Notes: generated by a model not told the origin, from the sequence alone. A stretch of DNA of 64,000 nucleotides from Dicyema japonicum (GCA_011109175.1 RDEW01000003.1:620001-684000); one strand, 5' to 3'. Positions 1 to 12,959 are shown, numbered from the stretch's first letter. Numbers and translations: made by a program.

Positions 1-1
1 A

Positions 2-480
2 TGAGCATGCAAGTATACTCAAATCAAATCGTAGTCATGCAGTGTCTGTTCGAATTTTCAAAAATGTTTTCGCCCGATGTAGTGTCATGCATTGAAATCA
101 GTTCAATCAGTTATCCGTAAATATTAAATACGCTGTTATAGTCCCTGATAAGAACTGTAAGCTGTGCTATTCCAGCAATGTCAACGGTCACTTCAATAGC
201 AACTTAAAAGTGTTCAAATTTTGATAAAGCTGACTTCAACTTTGTTCAAATCATCGCCATTTCATCAATCCGTCCAGCAACAGTGTTTCTGATTGATGAA
301 ATGTCCTTAAATATCTTTGTTTCAACGTGCACATAATATCATTCTTTTTGACATAATTTTTTAATAAAATTTTTTCCTCTGTAAGTATGCTACCCATGGC
401 GATGATTCGGCTAGTTCATAGCTTGCAGTAACAGAAGCGACATTGGCTTACTATATTTTTGTAAAATTGCCCATTGCCAT
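2..480 (-). pseudogene. hAT-superfamily transposase fragment (EPM2AIP1/GTF2IRD2-like)
   Basis: Read on the minus strand, 300 down to about 2 gives a frame resembling the middle of hAT transposases of the EPM2AIP1/GTF2IRD2/ZBED5 type. Visible pieces are SIRNTVAGRIDEMA (family: SxxTVxxRI), then VDIAGIAQLTVLIRDYNSVF (family: DxTDxxxxAQLxxFIRG), then ELISMHDTTSGENIF (family: SMxxTTxGxDIF). At least three in-frame stops and missing acidic residues show it is dead. A further minus-strand open stretch at 534-824 may be the upstream part, but I could not match it. Family assignment is from motif order only. Confidence 0.6.
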
Positions 481-1368
481 GCCATTTTGCTATCAATTCT
501 TTGAGTCTTGAAACAAGCATCATTTCATCATATTCATCGCAAGATCGAGGGTTGTACTCTTTGGTGTTGCAATGCTAACTCTTTTGGTGTGGCAATGCTG
601 TTGGAAACTAAAAGTTGTATAAAACATTTTACAAAAGTGCTCCTCCAAACAGAAGGAAGGACGCTCCTAGTAGGACAGCACCGTTGTTCTGGGCGAGAGT
701 AAAGTTTAAGCACGTGAACGTCTTCTGACCAAGTAGAAAGCTCATAAGCGCTGCCTGTCATTCTAACGCCGATGAAAGAAATCAACTGCTTTTCTCTGAT
801 AGTCTCATTTAAGTCTGCTTCCAAACACTAATATGATTTCAAACTTTAAAGATTACTAATTCTGATAATGTTCTAAAAAATAAAAAATTATAACTTTTTT
901 TCTAAAACAAGCGAAATAATTAGTCTTTTCCGATTGTGTTTCCTCATTAATTACATTTCTTTAATCTCTTTAGATAAATTGAGTCATCTGCTGATGCTCC
1001 AAACAATAATATAGAAGAAGGTCGTTATATCACATCGAATAGTTTAATAAAATGTACTCCCACATTACCCATATTTAGGGATCTGTTTGTGCCGCTGTCT
1101 TCCTATTCGTTCAATCAATTTTCTCAATGTAACTTTCCTCCACGGTTCATCCATGAATCGATGCATAAGGTCACCTGTTTAGAGTTTGGAGACAGTCGTC
1201 TGACGTTGAAAGTTGTGATTATAAAAGGGTAGAATAGACAGAAATTACGATAAAGAGATAGACATTATTAGAAACGTGTTAACCACTAACTTATGTATGA
1301 GGTTAGCTGTTTAGAAAATTACAAATTGTGTAAAATTAAATTAATTAAAATAAAAAATATTAAAATAT

Positions 1369-2162
1369 TTGAACATACAAATTTATTATTTTATTTTGGT
1401 TGCCATAAATTTTGTTTCTGAAGATGTTGAAATTCTTCATCACGTTCTCAAGAACTTACCAAATGTCTTTTCTAAATGGTTCTTAGTTGTCAACCAAGAC
1501 AAAACTGAATATACAAAATTTGTACGAGTTGTACGCACTTACGATGAATTATGGAGAAGGCATAAAAAAGTTGGTTCACTACTCGGAGACTCAGAAGATG
1601 TTACCCACAGAAAAATCCTTTCCACTGCTGCGTATAAAAAAATCTTAACTATCTGGCGTTCTAAGAAGAGCATAACTACGAATACAAAGCTAAAATTGTA
1701 TAAAACATTCGTAGTTCCAGTCCTGTGGACATGTGGGATTACGAAACGGGAATGGACAATCTGGATCAATTTCATAGAAACCAACTAAGAAACATCTTGA
1801 GAATACATTTCCCGAAAAAGATATCAAATTCAGAACTGTACAAAAGATGTGGCTTAAGGCCATTATCAGAGGAGATTCTCAAGGCTAGGTGGAGACTTTT
1901 TGGTCACATCTTACGAATGGATATGTTGACTCCACCAAACATTGCAATGGAGAACTATTTCGCACAACTGAAGGGATCATTCTGTGGCAGGCCTAGAGTG
2001 ACGTTTCCTTCAGTACTAAATGATGACCTAATCCGAATAAACAAAACTCTACGAAATGGTGAAAATCTTTACTCACTACGAGCAATGGCCCGGAACAGGG
2101 GAACATGGAAGAAGATGTGTGGGAGGATACTGGAAGTGGCACAAGGGAAACTTAATTAATCT
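1369..2162 (+). pseudogene. RTE-like LINE, 3' part of RT and C-terminal region, 5'-truncated and frameshifted
   Basis: This is the C-terminal third of the same LINE family as 59914-62790. The shared series is VSEDVEILHHVLKNLP, KWFLVVNQDKTEYTK, KKVGSLLGDSEDV, then after a frame change near 1735 WRLFGHILRMDM, AMENYF, GRPRVTFP and a terminal AQGKLN. The RT core with the YADD box is missing, so this is a 5'-truncated insertion. The reading frame switches near 1725-1740. It lies tail-to-tail with the PGRMC-like gene, whose stop is about 270 bp further on. Confidence 0.85.
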
Positions 2163-2432
2163 AATTAATTTTTATTTCCCGCGAGTGCTTAAAAAATGAA
2201 ATAAATTTTTAATTTAATTCTATTTTATCAGATAAAAGCTGACAGTTAATATTTGTCTGATTATTTACCAGAAATCACATGACATGCAGTTTTAAGAAAA
2301 CCCACGTCGTAATATCGTTTTTAAGGTACTCTTATTAGAAAACCATTATTCGATTTACCACCCACGAAGACTCTTAAAAACAAACTCACAAAATCATAAA
2401 TTTCAACATAAATCAAGTCCAGATGACTCCCA

Positions 2433-2915
2433 TCAATAAACAACATTCCCAACAGTCCTGTATTTATCTAAAATTGCAAATACCAGGCAAACCACTGAAA
2501 AATTTGATCCAATCGTCCAGTGTCGTCAACTCATCCTCTGATAAATCTTCCAAGGGGTCGAAATGGTCAGTTTTGTGATCTAAGTTCGAAGTGGCAAGAG
2601 CACGTGCAATCTCTCGTCCTGCAAAGCAATGGTAGGGACCTCCTAAACAAGTTAACCACGAAAAATACCTTTTCCGTAAAATTGTGGCTTTTCTGTGACA
2701 TCATAAACTATTCCTTTAATTGAGATCAAAATCCGTGGATCGGTGTTTCCGTCGAATAGTTTTAGCTCATCCAAGGAGAGATCTCCCTTCGTGAAACATA
2801 AGTTCATGCTCCCTCGATTTATTGTGACCTCTGTCTTCTCCATTGGCATATAATAAGAGAGGATTATGTAGAAAACGAGCAAGAACACGAGGCAGAAAAC
2901 GAGAGCTAACAGCAT
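2433..2915 (-). CDS. membrane-associated progesterone receptor component (PGRMC)-like, cytochrome b5-type heme-binding protein, 3 exons
   Basis: PGRMC proteins are membrane-anchored b5-fold heme binders of the ER that partner with P450s. Exons on the minus strand are 2915-2669, 2642-2493 and 2467-2433, with GT-AG introns of 26 nt (2643-2668) and 25 nt (2468-2492). The joined frame gives 143 residues. Residues 1-22 are one hydrophobic anchor, then LSLDELKLFDG, DPRILISIKG, VYDVT, QFYGKGGPY and CFAGRE. Tyr80 and Tyr86 match the conserved pair of the PGRMC heme pocket. The end, TLDDWIKFFSDKY followed by RTVGNVVY, aligns with the family's LNDWxxxFxxKYxxVG. The start was chosen because it is the ATG directly before the anchor. 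The acidic tail of vertebrate PGRMC1 is absent. The gene appears intact; paralogue (1 or 2) not resolved. Confidence 0.88.
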
Positions 2916-3104
2916 TGGTGATAATTCTTTTGACTTTTTTTAAATACCAATACAAATTTAAAATAAATTTAAATAAATTATTATTATATTTATTTTCACT
3001 TTGTATGCCAGAGTTTACCATCTGAGTCTCTGATTGTCTTTCAAATTTGGCTGCGTGGCTTCATGTGGTGATATGTGGCTAGTTAGTCAAAAATTATTTG
3101 CATT

Positions 3105-3205
3105 CCCTCCGATGGTGTCATTGGATCGATTTTACTGAGGAGACACCCAATTCCTGGCTGGCATCAAGAGGATCCAACTATTCTTTCCCCGTAGTACAAT
3201 GTCGT
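3105..3205 (-). repeat. short fragment of the RTE-like LINE 5' region
   Basis: About 90 bp resembles 62566-62625, the start of the readable part of the full RTE-like element. Both contain TACTGAGGAGACA followed by CCAATT, then TGGC and GGATCCA. It carries no complete domain. Nothing recognisable surrounds it up to about 4090. Confidence 0.5.
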
Positions 3206-3249
3206 CACCTAGAGAGAAGTTCTGGACAGCTGGAACTTGTCATGATCAA

Positions 3250-4085
3250 GGAGTTAGTTAGTTTGGTTACCATTGGTCTTTGGAATAAGTTTAATTTATT
3301 TTTGAGGGAATGTTGAATACAGGAGAGGAATAAATAATAATAAAGAAAATGTCTAAACCTCGTTATAAATATATTCTTTGATTATAAAACCAGGTAGTTT
3401 TGTGGTTTAGATTTCACATTATAACAATGATAATGGGCTCAGTTCCTTTCATGAGCTACGCATAGAAAGTTTCTCTTCGATCCTCAGGTATCGTTCATTA
3501 TTCGTATTAAGTGAATTTGTGATCCATCTGACTCAATTGAGTCTCAGTGCGAGGATAGAACGAAAAATAATTATTTTTTCATTAACAAACATTTTTCAAT
3601 ACGAAACGCACCACCGTGTTTGATAGGAGTATCCGCATTAGGGTGACCGAGTCTTGATCTTGGGAACTTTCCAGCAGTTCAATAAATTTCATTGACAGAC
3701 AGTGTCGAAAAGTCTAGTGAGATCAATTCCAAGAAGTCTTTGAACTTTGAAATCTTTGCTGAATAGCATAATGCCCAATTTATTAATGAAGCTATCTTTA
3801 TCTCATTGCCCTAGTTTAGTTACGTTTTTAAAACATTCAGTATCTTTTTATAGAGATTTAGGATACTTGTGTATTCTAATCTGCAAAATAGCTTATCATT
3901 TCGTTAAGAAAATCCCAATCGCATTGCAAACATAAGGGCTTAGTGGTTCTGAATTTTGAATGAAATCAAAAAAATAACAGTTTTTTACTTTATACTAGGT
4001 TCACTTAACCTACAAAAAAGTTAATATTTAATAATCAACAACTTTCTTCGACTGCTTGCACGCTAGACTTCTCAAGCAGGTTCGA
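3250..4085. other. stretch with no recognised gene
   Basis: AT-rich sequence with only short open frames on both strands and no homologous-looking motif or spliced frame that I could recover. A 62-codon plus-strand frame at 3747-3935 is open but has no recognisable content. Confidence 0.5.
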
Positions 4086-4089
4086 ATCT

Positions 4090-4500
4090 GGCTGCTGAAA
4101 CAGCTCCGAGAGCTCTTGTCCAATTGAGTTTTCTACTCATGTGGCATCTCCGGGCTCTCCCTCCGAGACTCCAGTATCAGGCTCTCTAGGGTCCGCTTTA
4201 AAACAGTGGACTTTAAATAGGCTCCTATCTCCCCCTCTCTGTTATAGATATCCCATGTGGTACTTTGTTACAATTCCTTACAAATCATGAATATTGTAAC
4301 AACGAGGACTTGCCACCAATCATCTACCCCATCTCGTTTGAAGCAAGTCATAATTCCTTTTTCCACCTCCACAGTCTGCAAACGGTCTTGAGACGTAATG
4401 TCAAATTCTATGATTAGCAATTGTCCAGACTATATATCGTGTACCATAATGTCCGGTTTATTGTTTGACTATAACGAAGTCAGATAAACTGCTACCTTGA
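4090..4500 (-). pseudogene. retroelement 3' ORF remnant (C-terminal nuclease-like region)
   Basis: The minus-strand frame around 4430-4270 reads QLLIIEFDITSQDRLQ, then VEVEK and later VVTIFMICKEL. This resembles the conserved C-terminal segment of invertebrate LINE polyproteins (LxxIEFTVPxEDRLxxxxExK...). Stops interrupt it on both sides and no RT motif is attached. Identification rests on one motif and is tentative. Confidence 0.35.
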
Positions 4501-4619
4501 TCTGGAGCCTGGTGTTCTCCACTACAGATTGCAAGAGTTCGCAACTTTCTTGTGTCATATGAATTTACCTCTTTGACCTCTGCTGACGATGTGTGGATTA
4601 CCATTAAGGGAATGTATTC

Positions 4620-6440
4620 CAAGACTCTAATTAATTGTGCGGACCGTATCAGCCAGTTTTTTATGACTATCCGAAATCTATTTTAGTTGGAGATCTTAAT
4701 TCTAAACATTTTGCTTTTAGGTACGTCCAATCAGGATGGACGAAGATTGACACATTTATCCGATTCTCTTGGCTTCGAGGTTTTGAAATCCAAGGAATCA
4801 CATTATTCGTATACATGTGGTCATAAACTTGGTGTTTTTCTGGTGTCTTCATCTCTTATTGCGCATGTGGATACTCCTACTATTCTTCGAGATTTCGGAA
4901 GCGCCCAGATTCCAGAAAGTCTCATGTGTTAATCTAAAATCGGACATGTATTGAGGGGGCTTTATGAAATTTGATACTAATAATGTCAATTGGAGTCATA
5001 ACAGGACTTTTATAAACTTTCTTCTTTATCGACGTCTATGAGGTTGCCCGATGATGTGGACTATGTTAGCGCAATCATTGTGAGTGCTATGGAAGAGTAT
5101 TTACATTATTTTGCGAGACCTGTTTTCTCTGGAGATCCTAACGCTGCTGTCCCTACCGATATCAAGAGGGAAATTTCAGAACGAAAGTTAAGACGCTGTC
5201 TGTATTATGTGGACCGATAATTTCTAAAGAGAAGAATACGAGTTACTCAGAAAACTATAGATTTCTTATTTAAAAAAGAAGTCAATAAAAATGGAAGCAT
5301 GAAGGTTTGACACCAAGATCACAACATTCTGTAAGTCTTATCGAAGCAGCACCACATGGCGCCACGCGGCTAATTTAAAATCCAGAGTGCCGAGATAAAT
5401 CTCCTGGAATGGAATGGACGGGATACACCTAAAGTTCCGGATTACCTTTTTGAGCTCCTCCGTTACATATTTGGAGCAAGTCTTAATATGGGATATATAC
5501 CTCATTATTCGGATGATCCCAAAACCAGGAAAATCGAGGACGGTTCCATTGGGCTATAGACCAATTAGTCTAATAAACTTAATTTCAAAAATCATGGAGA
5601 TGCGATTTATGAAAGACCTACGCGCCACATCGAATCACAGAATTTTCTCAACAAGGAACAACGAAGCTTTCGTCCAGGGAGATCACGTGGAAATTATTTT
5701 TCTTTTTGAACGCTGCGATTGAGAAGGCCAGGAACTTCAAATATCAACTGAGTGTCGTCTGCCTGGTATCTGGAATGACGCACTGTTTTGTCAGCTAGTC
5801 GCAGCTGGAATCCCAAAACTTTTACTTGATTTGTTGTGAAATCTTCTGAAAGGGAGAAGATCTTTTGTGAGATAGAGGATTTACTTCTGAAGAGATTGTT
5901 TTGAAGAGGGAAGTGCCACTAACTTGATAATATACGCGGACGACGTACAGATCAGACATCTCGAAGTCAGGTAGTGTCGGAGGGAAGATTACGTGGATTT
6001 TTGGAAAAATTTCTCTGGTGGTGTAAATCCCGTAGCTTAAGTCTCTGAATAGAAATGTCAAAATCCATGAAAATTTCACATATAGAAAGGTTTTTTCAAC
6101 AAGGAGTTCACACATATTGGTATCAGCAATGTTGATCATTTGTGTTATTTGCGTGTCTGTTTTGGATGTAAAGGAGATTATGTTGAAGTACCTAACTGAA
6201 GAAAAAGGCTTACCAAGTTTTTCTGTGTCTACGAAAACTCGATTTGAAGAAGGAGACGTTTATCTTTATTTTTGAAAGAATTATTCTGACCTCTCTCGTC
6301 TACGGATGAAGGATGGTATTTTTTGCCTAAAATAAAAGAATAGTTAATCAATTGGACAAGACGAGGAGGATGGCAATCAAGTTGGCCCTTTCGTAAAAGG
6401 GGTGAAGTGCCACTAGAAGAGAAGAGGAAACCTAATCAAA
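4620..6440 (+). pseudogene. CR1/Jockey-like LINE remnant (EN and RT fragments)
   Basis: Pieces appear in the order expected for an APE-type LINE. Around 4690 SILVGDLNSKH is the endonuclease GDxNxxH box. Around 5510-5580 MIPKPGK and YRPISLINLISK are RT motifs, followed by a GR-type FRPGRS-like segment near 5670. Around 5925-5965 LIIYADDVQI is the RT catalytic box. Frames change repeatedly and there are many stops, so the copy is dead. Separate minus-strand open frames at 5822-6139 and 6441-7014 overlap or follow it; no homology was recognised in them. Confidence 0.75.
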
Positions 6441-7385
6441 TCAGTAAGTAGTGTGGTAGTGGAACGGATCGAGGATATTCTCCTGAGGACCAAAGTGGAT
6501 GACACGTTCATTCATAAGACACTGTGAACTGTGAAAGAATCCTGGCCTCACGGCAGGATTTTTAATAACGTAATCCCCCATTACTATCTTTATGTCTTTG
6601 TCTTTAATGAAAAAATCGTAAGTTACGGTGGAGGGAATTAGACTTAGAAAGAAAAAAACCCTCCAGGCTCTTACGTACAACTTCATTTCAATGTAGAGAC
6701 GTATCTCTTCACCTTTCGGAAAATTATATTCGAATAAGGAAAGATCTAATTGGGGATGACATGGAGATCGGTTATCAAGATAGTTATAGAATAGTGGCTT
6801 GGTGATGGTCTGACCGAGGAGCGGATAGGATTTTAAAGCCAATTAGATGAGTGCTGAAGGAAATGATTAATGCTTTTTTGAGAATTAAAATCAGGTACTC
6901 ATAAGTACCAATGAGATATACATAAAAGACAAGGCTAGAGTAGTGTGAGTTCAACCTAAGCTGATATGGGTATTTGAAAAGATTAATAGCTGTCGAGTTA
7001 AGAACATATAACAAAATCTAGATAGAATTAATATGACAAAATCTAGTTAGCTCTGTTTTTCAGAAATCTACTCTCTTCAGTCTTTATGTTTTGAGATTCC
7101 GTAGACTATCCGCATTAGCATTGCAACTCCTACAGTCGTTGTTTCTGAACACATCAAACTAAAATCACTCAGCGAAACAGGAACATATTGACCTAATATG
7201 ACTTAAAAATATTAAATCGACATATTTTTGCTAAAAATATTTCTACTTTAATACCAAAAAAACCAAGTAACCTCACCCCAAAAACTAAGCGAAAGTATTG
7301 ATCTCATTTTCATAGACAATTTAAGAAGGCGAATAGTTTCTGAAATATACGTGTTTCTGAATATACGTGTGAGCTATCTTAAATT
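6441..7385. other. unassigned stretch with long minus-strand open frames
   Basis: Two minus-strand frames (6441-6842, 133 codons; 6784-7014, 76 codons) are open and rich in hydrophobic and aromatic residues. I could not assign them, nor find convincing 22-26 nt introns joining them. From 7020 to 7385 nothing is recognised. Confidence 0.3.
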
Positions 7386-7389
7386 CAAA

Positions 7390-9193
7390 TAATCATTCAA
7401 TGATAAATTGGTTGAGGGAAGTTAGGTGGTAGAAGTTGAATAACCCCTTCTAAATCCATGTTGTGAGGACGAAAAAGGAAGGGACAGGGTTATAAGGTTA
7501 AGAATCATTTTTTCCAATAACTTTGATAAGGTGCATAGTAAAGAGATTGGTCAAAACGATGCAGGATTGTTTTTAGGCTTCACAGGCTTAAGGATTGGCC
7601 GTATATAGGACGGTTTCCAGATAGTTGGAATTGTATTCATGTTTATTGAATAGTTGAAAATCACTGTGATTGCATCAATCGCAATAGGTCCAAGGTGTCT
7701 TAGTAAAATACCAGGGATAGAATCTGGCCAACACGAGAGAGAGAATTCATCTTCTTCAAACCCTTACTGACATCTGAATGAGAGATAAAGTTAATCGACT
7801 GTGTTCTCTTCGGTCTTATTGAGGATAAAGAAGGCCCATCCATTTTCCTGAAAGGTTTGTGGTTTAAATTTCATGAGCTTGTTAAGACTGTGCTGATCCG
7901 TCTGTTGTCTTTTAAAATTTCTTCTTGGGCCGAACTGTTTAATTTCTCTCCATATCGTCTGAGCAGATTTCTGAAATGGAAGGGAAGATACTAGTTTGTC
8001 CCATTTGTTGCTTCAGCTTTTCTAATTCTTTTTGATATTTCGTCATTGAGAGTCTTTGTTCGATTTTTCTGTCCGGGAAAGAAGGTACGTGTCTTTTTAG
8101 GCGGTTCCTTTCTTTAATTAATGATTTAGTGTTCTGATCGAGTTTTTCATTGTAGAATTTAAATGATCCACGTGGGATGAATGTTCTCCGCGCCATGAGA
8201 ATAATTTTGTAAAAGTCTATAGCTTCATATATTAATAGAAATATCATGTCAAAGTTTAGTAGAGGTAGATCGATGTATTTTGAATATTCATTCAAATTCA
8301 CTTTTTTATAGTTGAAAAATGAAACAGTCTCTTTCTGTGGTAAAGAACTTTTTTGATGAGAATAATGATGGGAGTGTGGTCGAAAGATATTCCATTATGT
8401 ACCGTCCAAGATGTGATCTGTGCAAGGTTTTGAGAGCAGAAGGTAATATCTGGGGATGTTGAAGCTTCGTTTTCCTTGTAAGGAGTCCTAGTGTGCTTCC
8501 TGGGTTGTTGAGGATAGTCAGAGAGGTGAGCTGGTTTATTAAGGACAATCTTCTTGAGTCTGCTGGCTGTAATTATAACCAGGTCGGATGTTTAGCATTG
8601 AAATCTCCACACAATATCAGGTTTCCGAGCTTGTTTAACTTGGTTAGGTTTAGAGAGAATCTTTTTGGGCAAGATGGAAGAGGACGTAGATGTTTGTAAT
8701 GTTGAGAGTCCCGAATCCACTTGTAATTGATATCCCAGATATTTCCGTGGTCCCATCGTTTATTAGTGATTGTAGTTTCGCTGAGATGTCCGTAAATCGA
8801 ATGTTATCTCTTATAATGATAAGGAGACCCCCACCACGACGGTTTGAGCGGTCCAGGTGGACGCAGTGGTATCCTGGAAATGCAGGGTAGATGATGATGG
8901 AGTAAGTCAGCTTTCTTGAAGTAAAATCAGGTCAATGTTCTGTTCTTTAATGAAAGACCGTAGTTCGAGAATTTTGCTTTTGATTCCGTTGATGTTTATC
9001 TGCAGAATTGAGAGTAGAGGGCCTGGATTAAGTTCAATGTCACGGCGAGAATTATCAGGAACCCATTTAGCCGAGGAGGATTAAGAAAGGGAAGAGGCCG
9101 TCGTCCGAAGAGTCCTTCTTCGGATGGGAGGTAGTTAATGGTCCTTTTCCGCTGTGCATTAAGTGCACCCTGAGCGCCTCCAAGATCTTTCAT
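7390..9193 (-). pseudogene. CR1/L2-like LINE with 2A-like N-terminus (EN-RT, degenerate)
   Basis: Read from 9193 downward, a short leader (KRTINYLPSEEG) precedes DIELNPGP near 9035-9012, a 2A-type motif. ILQINING, the start of the APE-like endonuclease, follows with LILLQES, then CGDFNAKHPTW and the EN-RT linker. The RT amino end near 7860-7690 (MDGPSLSSIRPKRTQ, then FISHSDVSKGL) is nearly identical to the plus-strand copy at 38308. RT block QHGFRRGYSTST lies near 7480-7440. The catalytic YADD region is missing and several frameshifts are present. The family encodes target-primed retrotransposition proteins; this copy is inactive. Confidence 0.8.
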
Positions 9194-10014
9194 AACTGGT
9201 AGACCACATGACGCACGTTTTAATTACAAAATTCTATTGAAATATTTGTTACAATCTTGTTAGCTACTGGCATCCTCATTTGAAAAGTCCTGGAGTAAAT
9301 AAAGTGACTTCTTCCAGTTCTTTACAAATATTTTGCTTTCTTTAGGATAGATTTCCAAAATTCCAAGAACTTATCACGTGGAGATTTGAACGAGAAAGGT
9401 CAACTGGTGGAAACTTTTAAAATCTCGATAACAGTAATTTTAAAAGTTCAATTAATGAATTAAGAACGCCATGGAGTATTTCGAGATTTAACCCCTGTTT
9501 TTACTAACAAATAGGCTCCCAGTTTAATTAGTCTCTTGTTAGTAACGAGTTTGCTAGGCACATAAAATTCTCTGTCTGTCATAAATATCGACTTTATTGA
9601 TAGTATTCAACCTGCACTCATTCACAACAGGTAAATAAATAAAAATAAACAGGAGTAAAAAACGAAATTGGACGCCTAAAGAGATCAGTCAGAAGGATCT
9701 GAAGTGTCAGGGAAAATGAAAAAGTACGAGGACAGAAAAGCCCGTCTTATGGTCTTAATCTCCTTCCCTAATTTCCAAAGAATCACTTATCTTGATTACA
9801 TGAAGTCTAATTTCAGAAAGACATCAAATATGCCACGATCCGTTGGTGTGCCGATGCCGTTGGTGACCACTGACTGCAACCAAATTTACTAAATATTGGT
9901 AGATTAGTTAATTAATACTAATGGAATACGTGTCTATGGTATCTCATCAGTAAGAAATTTAAATTATTTATTAACATTAATTTTATTTTATATAAGGAAA
10001 AAGAATAGTTAATT

Positions 10015-12948
10015 TTAATTATTCAGCTGTTGGGAGATGCATAAGCTATTCCCACGGACAACAGCCAACAAGAGCCTCTCCTTGAGCCATCTCGTCTCAC
10101 GAAGATCACCAGTTTTGTCGGATAGTAGTTTTCCAAGATGATTCAGGAACTTCAGCGTTTTAGGGCCAAAGTTCCCCGAAGTTTCAATCGCGACAGGTGC
10201 GAAAATGTACCTGTCGCTGATATCCGAATACTTAGCATTTTTCATTTCCTCTGCTTGAGAAGAAGGTCTGCCCGGTGAATTTTTTTTTGCTTGGGGCGAA
10301 AGAGCAGACACAGGTCACATCCCATACAAGGTTTCGCCCTCGCTCGAAAGGAAAGGAGGTCATGCCGTCAGGGCGTCTTCCGTTGTCAAATAGACCAGTC
10401 GGTTCGATCCGGCAACGGAATCCAGCCGATTCTAATGCCCTCTTAATGATGCCGTTCATTGCCGAATGTCGAGAAGATCTGCCAATTCCGCTCCGGCATG
10501 AGAGGAGGTGGAGACCCAGTTCGTCCGATAGACAGCCACATTTGCACTTCGATTTGGTGCAAACAGGCAATCCGAGGTGTAGACATACAGCTGTACGAAG
10601 GAGTCATCATCCAACAATCCACCAACTTCTTGACATGGGTAAACCCCAAGCCAAGATCCATCAACCGCCTCCCTCGAATTTTGGAAACAGTCCAGGCGAT
10701 GTCCAGAGAGCCGGCTGACTAGGTTGGATGCCAGAGCATTCCATCTATGGATCATCCAAGACGATTGTTGGTCTGGATTACGCGGCTCGCTAAGCCCTTC
10801 ACTCCGCCACACGTCCATGTATTCAACCAAGTCATTGGACAGTTTCCGAGATGGAAGCTTTGAAAGAATTGAGTCCACTTGGTTTTTGCATGAAAGTTTT
10901 GAGGCAAAATACGCCGGGCCAGCAATTTGGCAGGGAGTAGTAAGACCGATTCCACCCAATGATATCGGTAATTGAGTCTGTATCCATCCAGGGGTGTCAA
11001 GGGAAACGTTAAGTACGAATTCAGTACATCTTTTGAGGCAATCAGAGTATTCCATTAAAAGGGAATCACACTTATAACATGGTGCAGTCCTTAGTAAATA
11101 GTTTAATCTTGGAATGGACAAGCAGTTTCTCAATAGGAAGAGGGCAATATGGTTGTCAACATGCCGCAAACGGGTCTCAAAAGTACCGAGCTCTATTGTC
11201 CTTTCTTTAAACACGTCCACAATTCGGTCTTCGAATATAGGAGAACCAAGGAACAGAGACTCCCCAACTGGAACCGATGCATAATTTTCGAGAGTGTATT
11301 TAAACTGGTCATTGTAGAAAGTAGTCAGATCGGGACTCAAATTGATCTTGATTAATTCACATTTGGCCTTGTTGACAGAAAGGCCAATCGCTTCGAATTC
11401 AGATATCAAACGACGCACGTCCTCCAAAACTGTATCTGGATGTCCACCAATGATTCCGTCATCCAAATACCATAAATTTAAAGGTGATTTTAAGCATGCG
11501 GCTACTCCATGGATCCCCAAAGCAAAGAGAAGAGGTCCAAGTGGGTCGCCTTGTTGAACACCAGTTCGTGATTTAATGATGGCATCGTGGAAAACCAATG
11601 ATGATGGATTAGAATATGAAAGGCGAACAATCTCCCAAATATGTGGTAAATTTTTTTGGCATAACTCCAATAAATGATCTCTCCTTATGGAATTAAATGC
11701 GTTCTTAAGATCTACTTTGCAGACAACAACGTCCTCTTTGCATTGGGACGACGACGTGAAAAAACTCCTCACTGCGTGGACACAAGCCTCTGCACCGCCA
11801 CGAACTCCAACGCCCATCTGTATAGGACTGAAACTAGGAAGTAATCTTTGAACCCCAGAAAAGCAAGCGACTTTAGCTGCAAGTCTCCTAAACACGTTTC
11901 CAATAGCAATCGGTCTGACACCGCCGTCAGGCTTTCGGAGAGCAACAAGATTAGCAGAAAATAACATATCTCGACCGAAAGGAGACAAACATCCAGAAAG
12001 AATTTTGTTGATCAGTTCGCAAATAACGTTCGAAAGATCCTTTCCGACAGATCCCATCATTGGAGCTGTGAGATCACGTAGGTGACCGGGTCTCAAGCCA
12101 TCGATACCACCTCCACTACTAGGACGAAATGAACGCAGGGAGGTGATTATATCTTCGTTAGAGGCGAGCAATTGTTCCTCGTGGAAAGGTTTTATAGTTC
12201 TCAAGTCTTCGGGGGATCCGGGGTGTTTTTCTCGTAAAGACAGGAGCGTTTCAGGGATGTTTTTAAGTGTCCCAGGATCACAAACTAATAGCCGTACAGC
12301 ACCACGAATATCGCCTTCCATAAGTTTCATCCTGATTAGTTTCTTTATTAAGCGAAGTTCCTCCGTTTTCGGACGCTTTGAACTCCGGGGTGCAATTTGA
12401 GTTGATTTTAAAGCAGTAAGTGACATTTTATGTTCATTTAGAAACAGTCTAACTCTCTTTTTGATATTCGTTGCGAGAGAAGTGGATGCTTCCGTTGGTC
12501 TTCTGATCCCAAGAGTGAGTGACGGGAAAAGGAAAAATTTGACCCATTCCGAAGAAACGGCGTCAGGCTTCAAAACATCCTTGATGGTGGAGATCAGAGC
12601 CTCGGCAACAGCAGTTCTCACACCTTTGGGAATCTTCACAGGAATGGTCACGTCCGAGCGCGTTCAAGAGATCAGTTTCAGAGATTCATCAGGATCTGCT
12701 ACGAGAGTAGGGTCAAACGGTTCAATGCAAGCAGTTTGATTGGAGTAAGAAAAAGCAGTACCAGATGAAAGGCATGGTTGGCAGTTCCATTTTGTCATAT
12801 TGATAAGAGCCTTCTTGGACACTCCTACGCAAGACCTGTGATACCATCTTGAACAGGCTGCACAAGCGATCATCCTTTTTCTCATATTAGTTACGTTGCA
12901 CTTTTCACATGGATAGGTGTTTTCCTTCCTTTCTTCATTAGTCTTCAT
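10015..12948 (-). mobile_element. RLE-type (R2/NeSL-like) LINE with N-terminal PHD-like finger, nearly readable
   Basis: A long frame runs from 12948 to 10456, broken only by one in-frame TGA at 12666-12664. The amino end has a PHD-like zinc finger (CEKC, CAACSRWYHRSC, CQPC). RT motifs of the downstream 731 codons are DLKNAFNSI (about residues 314-322), GVQQGDPLGP (364-373) and YLDDG (395-399). The tail switches frame near 10565 and again at an A8 run near 10277. It then shows the CCHC-like CKCG...LHLLSC, the nuclease-like RRPDGM...LVWDVT, and a conserved end (ETRWLKERL, VVRGNS). R2/NeSL-type elements cut their target with this PD-(D/E)XK-like domain. One stop and two frameshifts suggest a recent copy or sequence errors. 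Subclade (R2, NeSL, Hero) not resolved. Confidence 0.85.
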
Positions 12949-12959
12949 TGTTGTGTCTG

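Noticed and set aside
10275-10718. 147-codon plus-strand open frame
   Set aside because: It is the reverse-strand shadow of the RLE element's nuclease and linker region, which has recognisable motifs on the minus strand.
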